A DNA stretch of 64,000 nucleotides. It comes from Halomonas ramblicola (GTDB lineage: Bacteria > Pseudomonadota > Gammaproteobacteria > Pseudomonadales > Halomonadaceae). Below, one piece after another: positions 57,244 through 64,000 of this stretch. The notes under the pieces were generated by a model. That model did not search any database and was not told where the DNA came from. It saw nothing but the letters and a program-made list of their open reading frames with translations. Both the position numbers and the translations under genes were made by a program. Position 1 is the first letter of the stretch; each line of letters opens with the position of its first letter. Location of the stretch: positions 421,048 to 485,047 of the forward strand of contig NZ_JAUFPL010000034.1 of NCBI RefSeq assembly GCF_030409215.1. The letters run 5' to 3'.

Positions 57244-57375
57244 GGCCACCTCCGGGGGTGAATCGATCAGCGTCATCCTGAACCTAGGACCTCAACCTGA
57301 CTCGAGGTCAAATATCCGCTCACCTCCGACCTCACGCCGCCCAGGATGGCAAACGCCGCGCCAGCAGCCAGGCGG

Positions 57376-57889
57376 TCAGGCCGTGGCGGTGAAGGCCGGA
57401 TGGAAGGCCACCTCGGCCCGGGGCCGGTCGTCTCCCCAATCGAGGGCCATGAAGTACGCCAGTGGCACGCCCGGCAGGATCAGCCCCGGCACCGCCCGGA
57501 AGCCGAAGCGCTGGTAGTAGTCCGGCTCGCCCAGCACCACGCAGCCCCGGGCGCCACGCTCCCGCAGCCTCGCCAGGCACTCTTGCACCAGCGCCGAGCC
57601 GATCCCCCTGCCCTGCCACGCCGGCAGCACCGACACCGGCCCCAGCCCGAACCAGTCCGGCGTGCCGTCCGACAGCGTCACCTTCGAGGCCGCCACATGC
57701 CCCACCACCTCGCCGTCACTCTCGGCCACCAGCGACACACTCAGCGCGCCCGCTTCGCGCAACGCCCGCACGATATGCTGCTCGGTATGGCTGCTGCGGC
57801 GCCTCGCGGAAGGCCGCCACGGTGACGGCCTCGATGGCGTCGACGTCGTCGGGCGTTTCGGGGCGGATGGTGGGGTGCGGTGGCGTCAT
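57376..57889 (-). pseudogene. GNAT acetyltransferase, frameshifted copy
   Basis: Nearly the same protein as the intact GNAT at 59089-59607. N-terminus MTPPHPTIRPETPDDVDAIE reads from 57889; then, compared with the intact copy, two bases are missing near 57795 (GCTGCGG against GCTATGCGG). The remaining acetyltransferase domain (PAWQGRGIGSALVQECLARL) therefore lies in another frame. An internal GTG or ATG could still start a shortened C-terminal protein, but the acetyl-CoA site would lack its first strand. Confidence 0.8.
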
Positions 57890-57981
57890 CACGGCTTGGG
57901 CTCCTTGCAAGCGACAGACCCTATTATGGTCGACTGGCGGACCTGTAAGTCAGGAGCGCCGCTCCCCCATTTCCGCTTGCC

Positions 57982-58461
57982 CTGCTGTTCATCCCGCTGT
58001 TCCGCATCGTGGTGGCCCTGGGGCTGGCCCACACCATCTGGTCGCTGGTGCTGGTGCTGCCGACCATCACCATCCCCTTCTGTACCTGGCTGCTGCTGGG
58101 GTTCTTCCGCTCGGTACCGCCGCAGCTGGACGAGGCCGCGCTGCTGGATGGCTGCACCCGCCTCGAGGCGTTCTGGAAGGTGGTACTGCCCCAGGCCCTG
58201 CCCGGCATCGGCGCCTGCATCGTGTTCGCCTTCTCGCTGTCGCTGTCCAACTACATCTACGCGGTGACCTTCGTCAGCGAATCGGCGGCGCGCAACATCA
58301 GCGCCGGCGTGCCCACCGAGCTGATCCGCGGCGACGTCTACTTCTGGCCGTCGCTGATGGCCGCCACCACGGTGGTGGCGATCCCCCTGGGCATCGCCTA
58401 CGGCCTGCTGTTCGACTACCTGGTACGCGGCTTCCAGAGCGCCGGCGCCGGCGGGGAGTGA
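57982..58461 (+). repeat. 480-bp duplicate of the 3' half of the ABC permease gene
   Basis: Matches 54521-55000 with a constant offset of 3461 bp and no gaps. Only a few substitutions are seen (for example CCAACACC to CCCACACC, Asn to His; CCGCTCGGC to CCCCTGGGC). The copy encodes the last about 159 residues including the EAA loop and the stop, but has no permease N-terminus and no promoter, so it is a pseudogene fragment. Flanking sequence does not match on either side. Confidence 0.95.
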
Positions 58462-58560
58462 TCGCCCCCGCCGTGAGCGATGAGCGTACCGCCGGGCCCC
58501 AGGCAGAACGATTCGCCAATGCCGAAGGCGAGCATGCGGCCTTCCTGCCGTTACCCCCGC

Positions 58561-58986
58561 TCAAGCGAGCCAGGTGTTGCCCTGGTCATCGATGGGGAAA
58601 TAGGGGTTGTGCGCCACTTCCCAGAGATGGCCATCGGGGTCGGCGAAATAGCCAGAATAGCCGCCCCACTCCGCCTTGGCCGCCGGCTTGACGATTCGCC
58701 CGCCGGCACGCTGCGCCTCGTCCAGCACCGCGTCGACCTCGGCCTCCGAGCCCACATTGTGGGCCAGGCTGACGCCGGCGAAACCGCTGCCCGCATCGGG
58801 CACGCCGGCATCCTTCGCCAGGTCGGCGCGGGAATAGAGCGACAGGATCATCCCATTGAGCTGGAAGAAGACCACCTCGTTCTCCACGGCCATGCCCACC
58901 TGCCAGCCCAGCCCCTCCGCGTAGAAGCGGCGCGCCCGCGCCAGGTCCTCCACCCCCAGGGTGATCAGACTCATGCGCTGATCCAT
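58561..58986 (-). CDS. VOC-family (glyoxalase-like) protein
   Basis: A 141-residue vicinal-oxygen-chelate protein: SLITLGVEDLARARRFYAEG, EVVFFQLNGMILSLYSR and GYFADPDGHLWEVAHNPYF, where the last Glu is a typical metal ligand. ATG at 58986 after GGAGGT. Function unspecified (glyoxalase, dioxygenase or resistance-type). Confidence 0.9.
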   Translation of the reverse strand: MDQRMSLITLGVEDLARARRFYAEGLGWQVGMAVENEVVFFQLNGMILSLYSRADLAKDAGVPDAGSGFAGVSLAHNVGSEAEVDAVLDEAQRAGGRIVKPAAKAEWGGYSGYFADPDGHLWEVAHNPYFPIDDQGNTWLA

Positions 58987-59088
58987 ACGGCCACCTCCCA
59001 AGCTGTGCCGGTATCGGTAGCATCACCATAGCAGCGGGAGATAGCCAAAGCCCGGGAGGGGGCGCACCGCAACGGTCGACTCCGACGC

Positions 59089-59607
59089 TCAGGCCGTGGC
59101 CGCAAAGGCCGGATGGAAGGCCACCTCGCCCCGGGGCCGATCATCGCCCCAATCGAGGGCCATGAAATACGCCGGCGGCACGCCCGGCAGGATCAGCCCC
59201 GGCACCACCCGGAAGCCGAAGCGGGCGTAGTAGCCCGGCTCGCCCAGCACCACGCACCCCCGGGCGCCACGCGCCCGCAATCGGGCCAGGCATTCCATTA
59301 CCAGCGCCGAGCCGATGCCCCGGCCCTGCCACGCCGGCAGCACCGATACCGGCCCCAGCCCGAACCAGTCCGGTGTGCCGTCCGACAGCGTGACCTTTGA
59401 GGCCGCCACATGGCCCACCAGCTCGGCGTCGCACTCCGCCACCAGCGACACGCTCAGCGCCCCCGCCGCGCGCAGCGCCCGCACGATATGCTGTTCGGTA
59501 TGGCTGCTATGCGGCGCCTCGCGAAAGGCCACCTCGGTGACGGCCTCGATGGCCTCGGCGTCGCCGGGCGTTTCGAGGCGGAGGGTGGGATGCGGTGTTG
59601 TCGTCAC
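59089..59607 (-). CDS. GNAT-family N-acetyltransferase
   Basis: A 172-residue acetyltransferase: acetyl-CoA motif A reads VLPAWQGRGIGSALVMECLA, and the C-terminal GYYARFGFRVVPGLILPG fits the YhbS-type GNATs. The intact member of a three-copy family in this window (others at 57376-57889 and 63198-63292). Confidence 0.93.
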   Translation of the reverse strand: MTTTPHPTLRLETPGDAEAIEAVTEVAFREAPHSSHTEQHIVRALRAAGALSVSLVAECDAELVGHVAASKVTLSDGTPDWFGLGPVSVLPAWQGRGIGSALVMECLARLRARGARGCVVLGEPGYYARFGFRVVPGLILPGVPPAYFMALDWGDDRPRGEVAFHPAFAATA

Positions 59608-59723
59608 GAGATAGGCCTCCTTACCGGCAGGTGTCCCATTCCCTCAGGCCATGAGGGTCTCTCCCTGAAAGACTCCCGATTTCCACTGGCCTAAGCGTAG
59701 CCGAACGCCACTCCGCCACCGCA

Positions 59724-60650
59724 TCAGGCGTCACGGAAGACTCTCTTGAGGAGGGCCACCCCGGGCCAACGGCCAGGCGCGTGGCCGGCGAGGGTCAGTG
59801 CGACGCCCACGCCAATCAGCGTCGCCGAGGCGAGGTCTCGAGCGCCCGCCGCCTCATCCAGGGTGACCACACCGAGGCCTAGGGTCACCAGCGGAATCAG
59901 GGCCGGGAGAGTCGCGCCCACGACTGGCCCGAGCAACTCGCTGGAGCGATTGAAGGCGAAAACCGCGACGACGCTGACGAGCACGCCCTGGAATAGCGCC
60001 TGCATCACGATATCGGGAACCGGGGCGACGGGCAGTTGCGTGGGAAGGGCCGCGACGTAGACCGGCAGGTAGAGGATGGCGGAGCCCACGGCGACGATGG
60101 CGGTCGCGTGAAGGGCCGGGATGCCGGCCCTGCGGACGACCAGCGCGTACCCCGCCCACATCATGCCGGTGAAGATCAGGATCAAGTGCCCGATCGACGC
60201 CGTCTCAGCCCCTGGCACACCCGCGAAGAAAGACGCACCGACCAGGATCGCCACGACCCCGACGATCCGTGCAGGCCCGATCCTGTCGCCGAAGAGCCTC
60301 CAGCCCAGCAGCACGGAGACGACCGCCATCACCCCGGGATTGAGGGAGCCGGCTGCCGATGCCGGCGCGGTCCCCAGGCCGAGCGAGATGAGCAGGATAT
60401 ACGGCGCCCCGAAGCCGGCCACCATGGCCAGGAGCCCCCTTGCGCCCAGCCGGTCCAGGGCAAAGCCGCGCCGGCAGATGACAGGCGCCAGGACCAACGC
60501 AGCGACACCGACGCGAAGCGCGGTCAGGTCGTAGGCATTCAGGCTCGTCGTCACGCCGAGCCGCAGCATGACCAGTGACCCGGACCAGATGGCGATGGCA
60601 GTCGCGGCCCAGACAAGACCGAGCACGCGCGCTTTCGGTAACGGTGACAT
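59724..60650 (-). CDS. EamA/DMT-family transporter
   Basis: A 308-residue drug/metabolite-type permease with ten membrane segments in two EamA repeats (LGLVWAATAIAIWSGSLVML; GTAPASAAGSLNPGVMAVVS; LLGPVVGATLPALIPLVTLG). GAGAGGAG ribosome site at the ATG 60650. Divergent from a LysR regulator, which probably controls it. Confidence 0.9.
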   Translation of the reverse strand: MSPLPKARVLGLVWAATAIAIWSGSLVMLRLGVTTSLNAYDLTALRVGVAALVLAPVICRRGFALDRLGARGLLAMVAGFGAPYILLISLGLGTAPASAAGSLNPGVMAVVSVLLGWRLFGDRIGPARIVGVVAILVGASFFAGVPGAETASIGHLILIFTGMMWAGYALVVRRAGIPALHATAIVAVGSAILYLPVYVAALPTQLPVAPVPDIVMQALFQGVLVSVVAVFAFNRSSELLGPVVGATLPALIPLVTLGLGVVTLDEAAGARDLASATLIGVGVALTLAGHAPGRWPGVALLKRVFRDA

Positions 60651-60698
60651 TGCCACTCCTCTCGGCTTCGTTTCCGGTAGGAGCTTAGGCTTTGACCA

Positions 60699-61631
60699 AT
60701 GTTGAGGAAAACGATATGTTCTCATTCAATGGATCAGGAAATCTCAACCAACCGGCCGAGCGGCGATCCGCATCCCGCCACCCGGACGCTCAATCTAGAC
60801 GCCGCCCGAACCTTCGTTGCGATTTGCGAAACGGGGAGTTTTCGGCGCGCCGCGGCGCGCGTGAACCGCTCGCCCTCGGCGGTCAGTCTGCAAGTCGGCA
60901 AGCTGGAAGAGCAGCTCGGCGTCCGGCTGCTGCATCGCGATGCGCGCCGCGTCCGCCTGACCGACCAGGGAGAAGTGCTGCTCGGCTTCGCGCGGCGTCT
61001 CGTCGGGATCAGCGACGAGGCGATGGCGGTGTTCCACGGCTCACCGTTGTCCGGGAGCTTGCGCCTCGCCGCTCCCCATGACCTCGGTGTTTCTCTTGTG
61101 CCGGGGCTGCTCCGACGCCTGGCCGAAACGCATCCGCGGATTCGCGTGGACGTCCGGCTCGACTCCAGTGAAACGGTGCAACGTCTCTTCGTGGAGGGCG
61201 ATGCCAATCTCGCCCTGTTCAACGAGGCAAGCACGCCGCAGATCCCGGCGCGGGATCTCTTTTCCGAAGAACTCCGCTGGTTGATGCGGGACGGCGGCCG
61301 TGCCGTAGAGCAAGACCCTCTGCCGCTTGCCGTGGCCCAGATGGGCTGTGCCTGGCGCGACGCCGCCCTCCGCGCACTGGAGGGAGCCGGGCGGTCCTAC
61401 CGGGTTGCCTATTCCAGCGACACCTCGATGGGCCAGGTAGCGGCCCTGAGCGCGGACCTCGCAGTGGCGGCCCTGCCCGGATCGCTTGCCGACCGCGATC
61501 TCGTCGAAGTCCCGGAGCATTGGGGCCTGCCGCCGCTGGGCCGGACCCACATCTATCTGGCCGATGACGACAGTGACACGGCCAAGGCGTTCGCCACTCT
61601 GATCACGCCCGATCTACGCTCTATCGCGTAG
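60699..61631 (+). CDS. LysR-family transcriptional regulator
   Basis: About 310 residues. HTH: TFVAICETGSFRRAAARVNR then SPSAVSLQVGKLEEQLGVRL; effector-binding domain from about residue 110. Starts at 60699 or 60729 (MDQEIS), neither with a clear ribosome site. The 48-bp gap to the divergent eamA gene implies overlapping promoters. Confidence 0.88.
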   Translation: MLRKTICSHSMDQEISTNRPSGDPHPATRTLNLDAARTFVAICETGSFRRAAARVNRSPSAVSLQVGKLEEQLGVRLLHRDARRVRLTDQGEVLLGFARRLVGISDEAMAVFHGSPLSGSLRLAAPHDLGVSLVPGLLRRLAETHPRIRVDVRLDSSETVQRLFVEGDANLALFNEASTPQIPARDLFSEELRWLMRDGGRAVEQDPLPLAVAQMGCAWRDAALRALEGAGRSYRVAYSSDTSMGQVAALSADLAVAALPGSLADRDLVEVPEHWGLPPLGRTHIYLADDDSDTAKAFATLITPDLRSIA

Positions 61632-61662
61632 ACCAAGACACGGCCAGCCGCCGAAGCCGGCG

Positions 61663-62493
61663 TCAATCCTCGCCTTCCCGGCGCCGGTAGACCGGGATCT
61701 GTTCATCGGCGAGCTCGAACCCCTCCATCTCCTCCTCCGGCAGCGCCTCCCCGTTTCCCAACACGAGCAGGCCCCCGGGATGCAGGGCACGGTGGAGACG
61801 ACGGGCGATGTCGCGCTGCAGCTCCCGATCGAAGTAGGTGAACGCCAGGTAGCGACAGGCAATCAGGTGGAAGCGCCGAGCCGGGAACTTCCCGCGAACG
61901 TCGCGACGCTCCAGCTCGACGGCCCGGCGATACTCGCGCTTGAGGCAGTCGTGCGCGTCACGGCGCTCGAAGGCGGCGCCTTTCAGCGGCGCAGGAAGGT
62001 CCTTGAGGGCGCTGGCGGGGTAGCAGGCCTGCTCGGCACGGGCGAGCTGGTGCGCGTCCACGTCCGAGGCCAGGATCGCCAGGTCGAGTCCGGGGAAGTG
62101 AGGCTGGAGGCGCTCGCGCCAGAGGATGGAGAAGGTATAGGGCTCCTCCCCGGCGCCGCACCCCAGGCTCCACACCGTCAGGGCAGCGACGCCCTCCTCC
62201 CGGGCCCGCCGGGCCAGCTCCGGGAGGAAGCGACACTCGAGCAGTTCGAAGACCCGTCTGTCGCGCCAGAAGCGCGAGATGGTGATGGGCAGGCAGCCAT
62301 CGAGCACCTGCCACTCCTGAGGCTGGGCATCCAGGTACAGTCGATACTGGCCGACGTCCTCGATACCGAGCGCGTCCATGCGCCGCTGCACCTTCCGACA
62401 CACCTGGCGCCGGACCTTGCGAAAGCCCCGCCAGCGCCTGTGGAGGCGGGGCAGGGCCCACTGGAGCAGGTCGACGCAGTCCCGATCCTTCAT
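61663..62493 (-). CDS. CheR-like protein-glutamate methyltransferase
   Basis: A 276-residue CheR-type methyltransferase: TISRFWRDRRVFELLECRFL, SAM motif VWSLGCGAGEEPYTFSILW, LAILASDVDAHQLARAEQAC and FHLIACRYLAFTYFDRELQR. CheR proper has NVLIYF at the last motif; here it is YLAFTYF. The usual N-terminal helix bundle is present but basic. No chemotaxis gene is nearby, so it may act in a stand-alone signalling or another methyl-transfer role. ATG at 62493; a TTG at 62550 is also open. Confidence 0.83.
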   Translation of the reverse strand: MKDRDCVDLLQWALPRLHRRWRGFRKVRRQVCRKVQRRMDALGIEDVGQYRLYLDAQPQEWQVLDGCLPITISRFWRDRRVFELLECRFLPELARRAREEGVAALTVWSLGCGAGEEPYTFSILWRERLQPHFPGLDLAILASDVDAHQLARAEQACYPASALKDLPAPLKGAAFERRDAHDCLKREYRRAVELERRDVRGKFPARRFHLIACRYLAFTYFDRELQRDIARRLHRALHPGGLLVLGNGEALPEEEMEGFELADEQIPVYRRREGED

Positions 62494-62556
62494 GCCAAGG
62501 AGGCTGCCGGATTTGACCGATCGTAGCGAGGGATTCGGGTTTCGAGACAAGTTTAT

Positions 62557-62600
62557 CGATCTGATGAGGCGAATAGCGGGCTCTTTAACGAATCAGATCG
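62557..62600. repeat. Short inverted repeat upstream of the CheR-like gene
   Basis: CGATCTGAT (62557-62565) is mirrored by ATCAGATCG (62592-62600) in an AT-rich gap. It may be an operator or leader hairpin. Confidence 0.3.
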
Positions 62601-62659
62601 AATGAAATTGGCCGAAAATCCGGATTCCGCAGTAGATCAGCGTTAAGCCCGACAGCCTC

Positions 62660-63115
62660 CTAGCCGCAGCAGGCCTTGAACTTGCGCCCGCTGCCGCACG
62701 GGCAGGGCGCGTTGCGGCCGGGCTTGAGTCGGTGGACGGCGGGGTTGCCATCGAGATAGAACCAACGCCCCGCCTCGCGCACGAAGCGCGACGACTCCTC
62801 CAGCACCGCCCAGTGCCGCCCCTCGCGGAAGGTGGCGCGGAAATGCACCCAGCCCCGCTCGCCCTCCTCGCCGCCCTCGAGCACCTCGAGACGCTTCCAG
62901 GTGGTCGCGGGGTCCGCTTCCAGGCGCGACGGCCGGGTGCTCGGGTGCCAGGTCGCCAGCAGGTAGTCGGCGAGGTCGAGCACGAAGGCGCTGTAGCGCG
63001 AGCGCATCAGCGCCTCGGGGGTCGGCGCCGGCGCGCCGGCGTGATAGCGCCCGCAGCAGGCGGCGGGCGGCCGGCCGCTGCCGCAGGGGCAGGCGGTGCG
63101 GTCGGGGTGTGTCAT
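62660..63115 (-). CDS. ychJ: YchJ-family protein with two SEC-C zinc motifs
   Basis: A 151-residue YchJ protein. SEC-C-type zinc motifs occur at both ends: CPCGSGRPPAACCG and CPCGSGRKFKACCG. The middle carries the NTF2-like YchJ domain (SRYSAFVLDLADYLLATWHP). ATG at 63115 with GAGGT. Confidence 0.92.
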   Translation of the reverse strand: MTHPDRTACPCGSGRPPAACCGRYHAGAPAPTPEALMRSRYSAFVLDLADYLLATWHPSTRPSRLEADPATTWKRLEVLEGGEEGERGWVHFRATFREGRHWAVLEESSRFVREAGRWFYLDGNPAVHRLKPGRNAPCPCGSGRKFKACCG

Positions 63116-63197
63116 GCAAACCTCGTGTGGTGGCTCCCACTCGTATAGGGCATCCGTTGCCGGAAGAGCAAGGCGGTTCACCGGTCAGCCCACATGC

Positions 63198-63292
63198 TCA
63201 GGCCGTGGCCGCGAAGGCCGCCACGGTGGCCGCCTCGATGGCATCGACCTCGCCGGGCGTTTCGGGGCGGAGGTGAGAGGCGGTGTCGTCAT
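63198..63292 (-). pseudogene. GNAT acetyltransferase copy with a large internal deletion
   Basis: Reads the GNAT N-terminal part (RPETPGEVDAIEAATVAAF) directly fused to the last codons (AAFAATA stop) of the same family; about 140 internal codons are gone. The join lies at a short GCCTTCG/GCCTTTG repeat that occurs at both places in the intact gene, so slipped recombination is the likely cause. The initial ATG is also out of frame (95 bp). Confidence 0.75.
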
Positions 63293-63301
63293 GGGGCGCT
63301 T

Positions 63302-63601
63302 TCCTCAGAGCCAGATCGTCCCTCGCAGGTAGGGGGCCACCTGTCCGGTGAGGATGACCCGGTCGCCCAGACATTCACATGTCAATTGCCCCTGGCGGGC
63401 GCCCCCCTGCCGGGCCGTCATTTTCGTCTTGCCCAGCCGCCCGGCCCAGTACGGCGCCAGCGAGGTATGGGCCGAGCCCGTCACCGGGTCCTCCTCGACG
63501 CCGGCCTTGGGCCCGAACCAGCGCGAGACGAAGTCGAATTCCCGCCCCGGCGCCGAGACCGCCACACCGCGCCCCGGCAACGCCGCCAGCTTGGCCATCG
63601 G
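63302..63601 (-). pseudogene. PhzF-family C-terminal fragment interrupted by IS3-type element
   Basis: The last about 99 residues of a second PhzF protein (LAALPGRGVAVSAPGREFDF, EEDPVTGSAHTSLAPYWAGR), clearly paralogous to the gene at 55447-56226. Coding similarity stops at about 63601, where the insertion sequence starts. The missing N-terminal two-thirds could lie beyond the element outside the window. Confidence 0.85.
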
Positions 63602-63605
63602 TAGT

Positions 63606-64000
63606 TGTCAAGCAAGTTGTCGTCTCTGAGTTCATTCACGCCGCCCGTTTTTCTGGTTCGGGCGTGGTGACATGCAGTTCCCGCTCCGGGTTGAGCGAGA
63701 CAGCACCGATGGGCCTCCAGTTGCGGGTCTTGCCGCTCCAGCGGGCGGGGTTGGCCTCACGCGCCGCCTGATTGATGGCGTGGCGCTTGGCCAGCACCTC
63801 GGCGTCGTCGCCGGCATGGCGCTGTGCCGGCGTCACCAGGCGAATGCCGCTGTGCCGATGCTCGTGGTTGTACCATTGGACGAAACCATGCACCCTCTGC
63901 CTGGCAGCATCGAGGCTGCCGAAGCCGTCTGCCGGATAACAGGGCCGGTACTTGCAGGTACGGAACAGCGACTCCGAGTACGGATTGTCGTTGCTGACCC
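63606..64000 (-). mobile_element. IS3-family insertion sequence, partial (transposase C-terminus)
   Basis: Probable terminus TGTCAAGCAAGTTGTC at 63606. The minus-strand transposase reads in from the right edge: SNDNPYSESLFRTCKYRPCY, then VHGFVQWYNHEHRHSGIRLV, with the C-terminal Glu of the DDE triad in YSESLFRT, ending at 63636. This is an IS3-type OrfB integrase core (rve). The rest of the element is outside the window. Confidence 0.85.

Overview
The window looks like chromosome from a GC-rich gammaproteobacterium, most likely a halophile of the Halomonas group. This is inferred from the overall gene set (ArgP/ArgO pair, YchJ, YghU, short RlpA, YeeN-like YebC, DUF899) and from the roughly 65-70% GC, acidic proteins of the core stretches. 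No rRNA, tRNA or CRISPR array was seen.

Region 1 (1-15.7 kb) has lower GC than the rest and looks like an acquired island. It starts where a truncated, frameshifted FAD-dependent amine oxidoreductase breaks off (about 745). It then carries a long minus-strand catabolic cluster. In transcription order this is a GntR/FCD regulator, a DctPQM TRAP transporter, an aldehyde dehydrogenase, an iron alcohol dehydrogenase, a type-2 hydroxyacid dehydrogenase, an RraA-type aldolase/decarboxylase, a DhnA-type class I aldolase, a zinc alcohol dehydrogenase, an FGGY kinase, an HprA-like reductase and, beyond a decayed IS256 remnant, a glycerate kinase. The enzymes fit uptake of a sugar acid or polyol-derived acid, oxidation, phosphorylation, aldol cleavage to a triose phosphate plus a short aldehyde, oxidation of that aldehyde to glycerate, and entry into glycolysis. 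The substrate is unknown. This is the strongest candidate for an undescribed pathway.

Region 2 (15.7-18.1 kb) is a junction scar in which a broken IS1380-type transposase abuts a broken HTH/cyclase/ATPase regulator. Region 3 (18.2-28.1 kb) is ordinary chromosome: an NCS2 permease, an M24 peptidase-fold protein lacking its metal ligands, YebC, an alpha/beta hydrolase, a creatininase-family protein, a HIT protein, LdcA, an RlpA-like protein and the divergent argO/argP pair.

Region 4 (28.2-39.1 kb) is a block of stress- or envelope-like genes. It contains a Tat-exported aldo/keto reductase, a membrane protein, a quinone reductase-UbiA prenyltransferase fusion, a lipid-binding-fold protein, a large membrane spermidine-synthase-like protein, an exported isoaspartyl methyltransferase, a small membrane protein, an FtsH paralogue and a MEDS-degenerate EAL protein translationally coupled to FtsH. 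Region 5 (39.3-50.5 kb) holds YghU, an Ala/Gly/acidic secreted protein, a MOT1-type molybdate transporter, AraC-type regulators, a TPR protein, a cold-shock protein, a methyltransferase, DUF899 and a TPR-wHTH regulator with a beta-propeller protein.

Region 6 (50.6-64 kb) begins with a complete sugar-type ABC importer. A patchwork of duplications follows: a near-identical copy of the 3' half of the last permease gene, three GNAT copies (frameshifted, intact, internally deleted), a 33-bp copy of the DUF899 3' end, and a second PhzF gene cut by an IS3-family element that runs off the right edge. EamA/LysR, CheR-like and YchJ genes lie among them.
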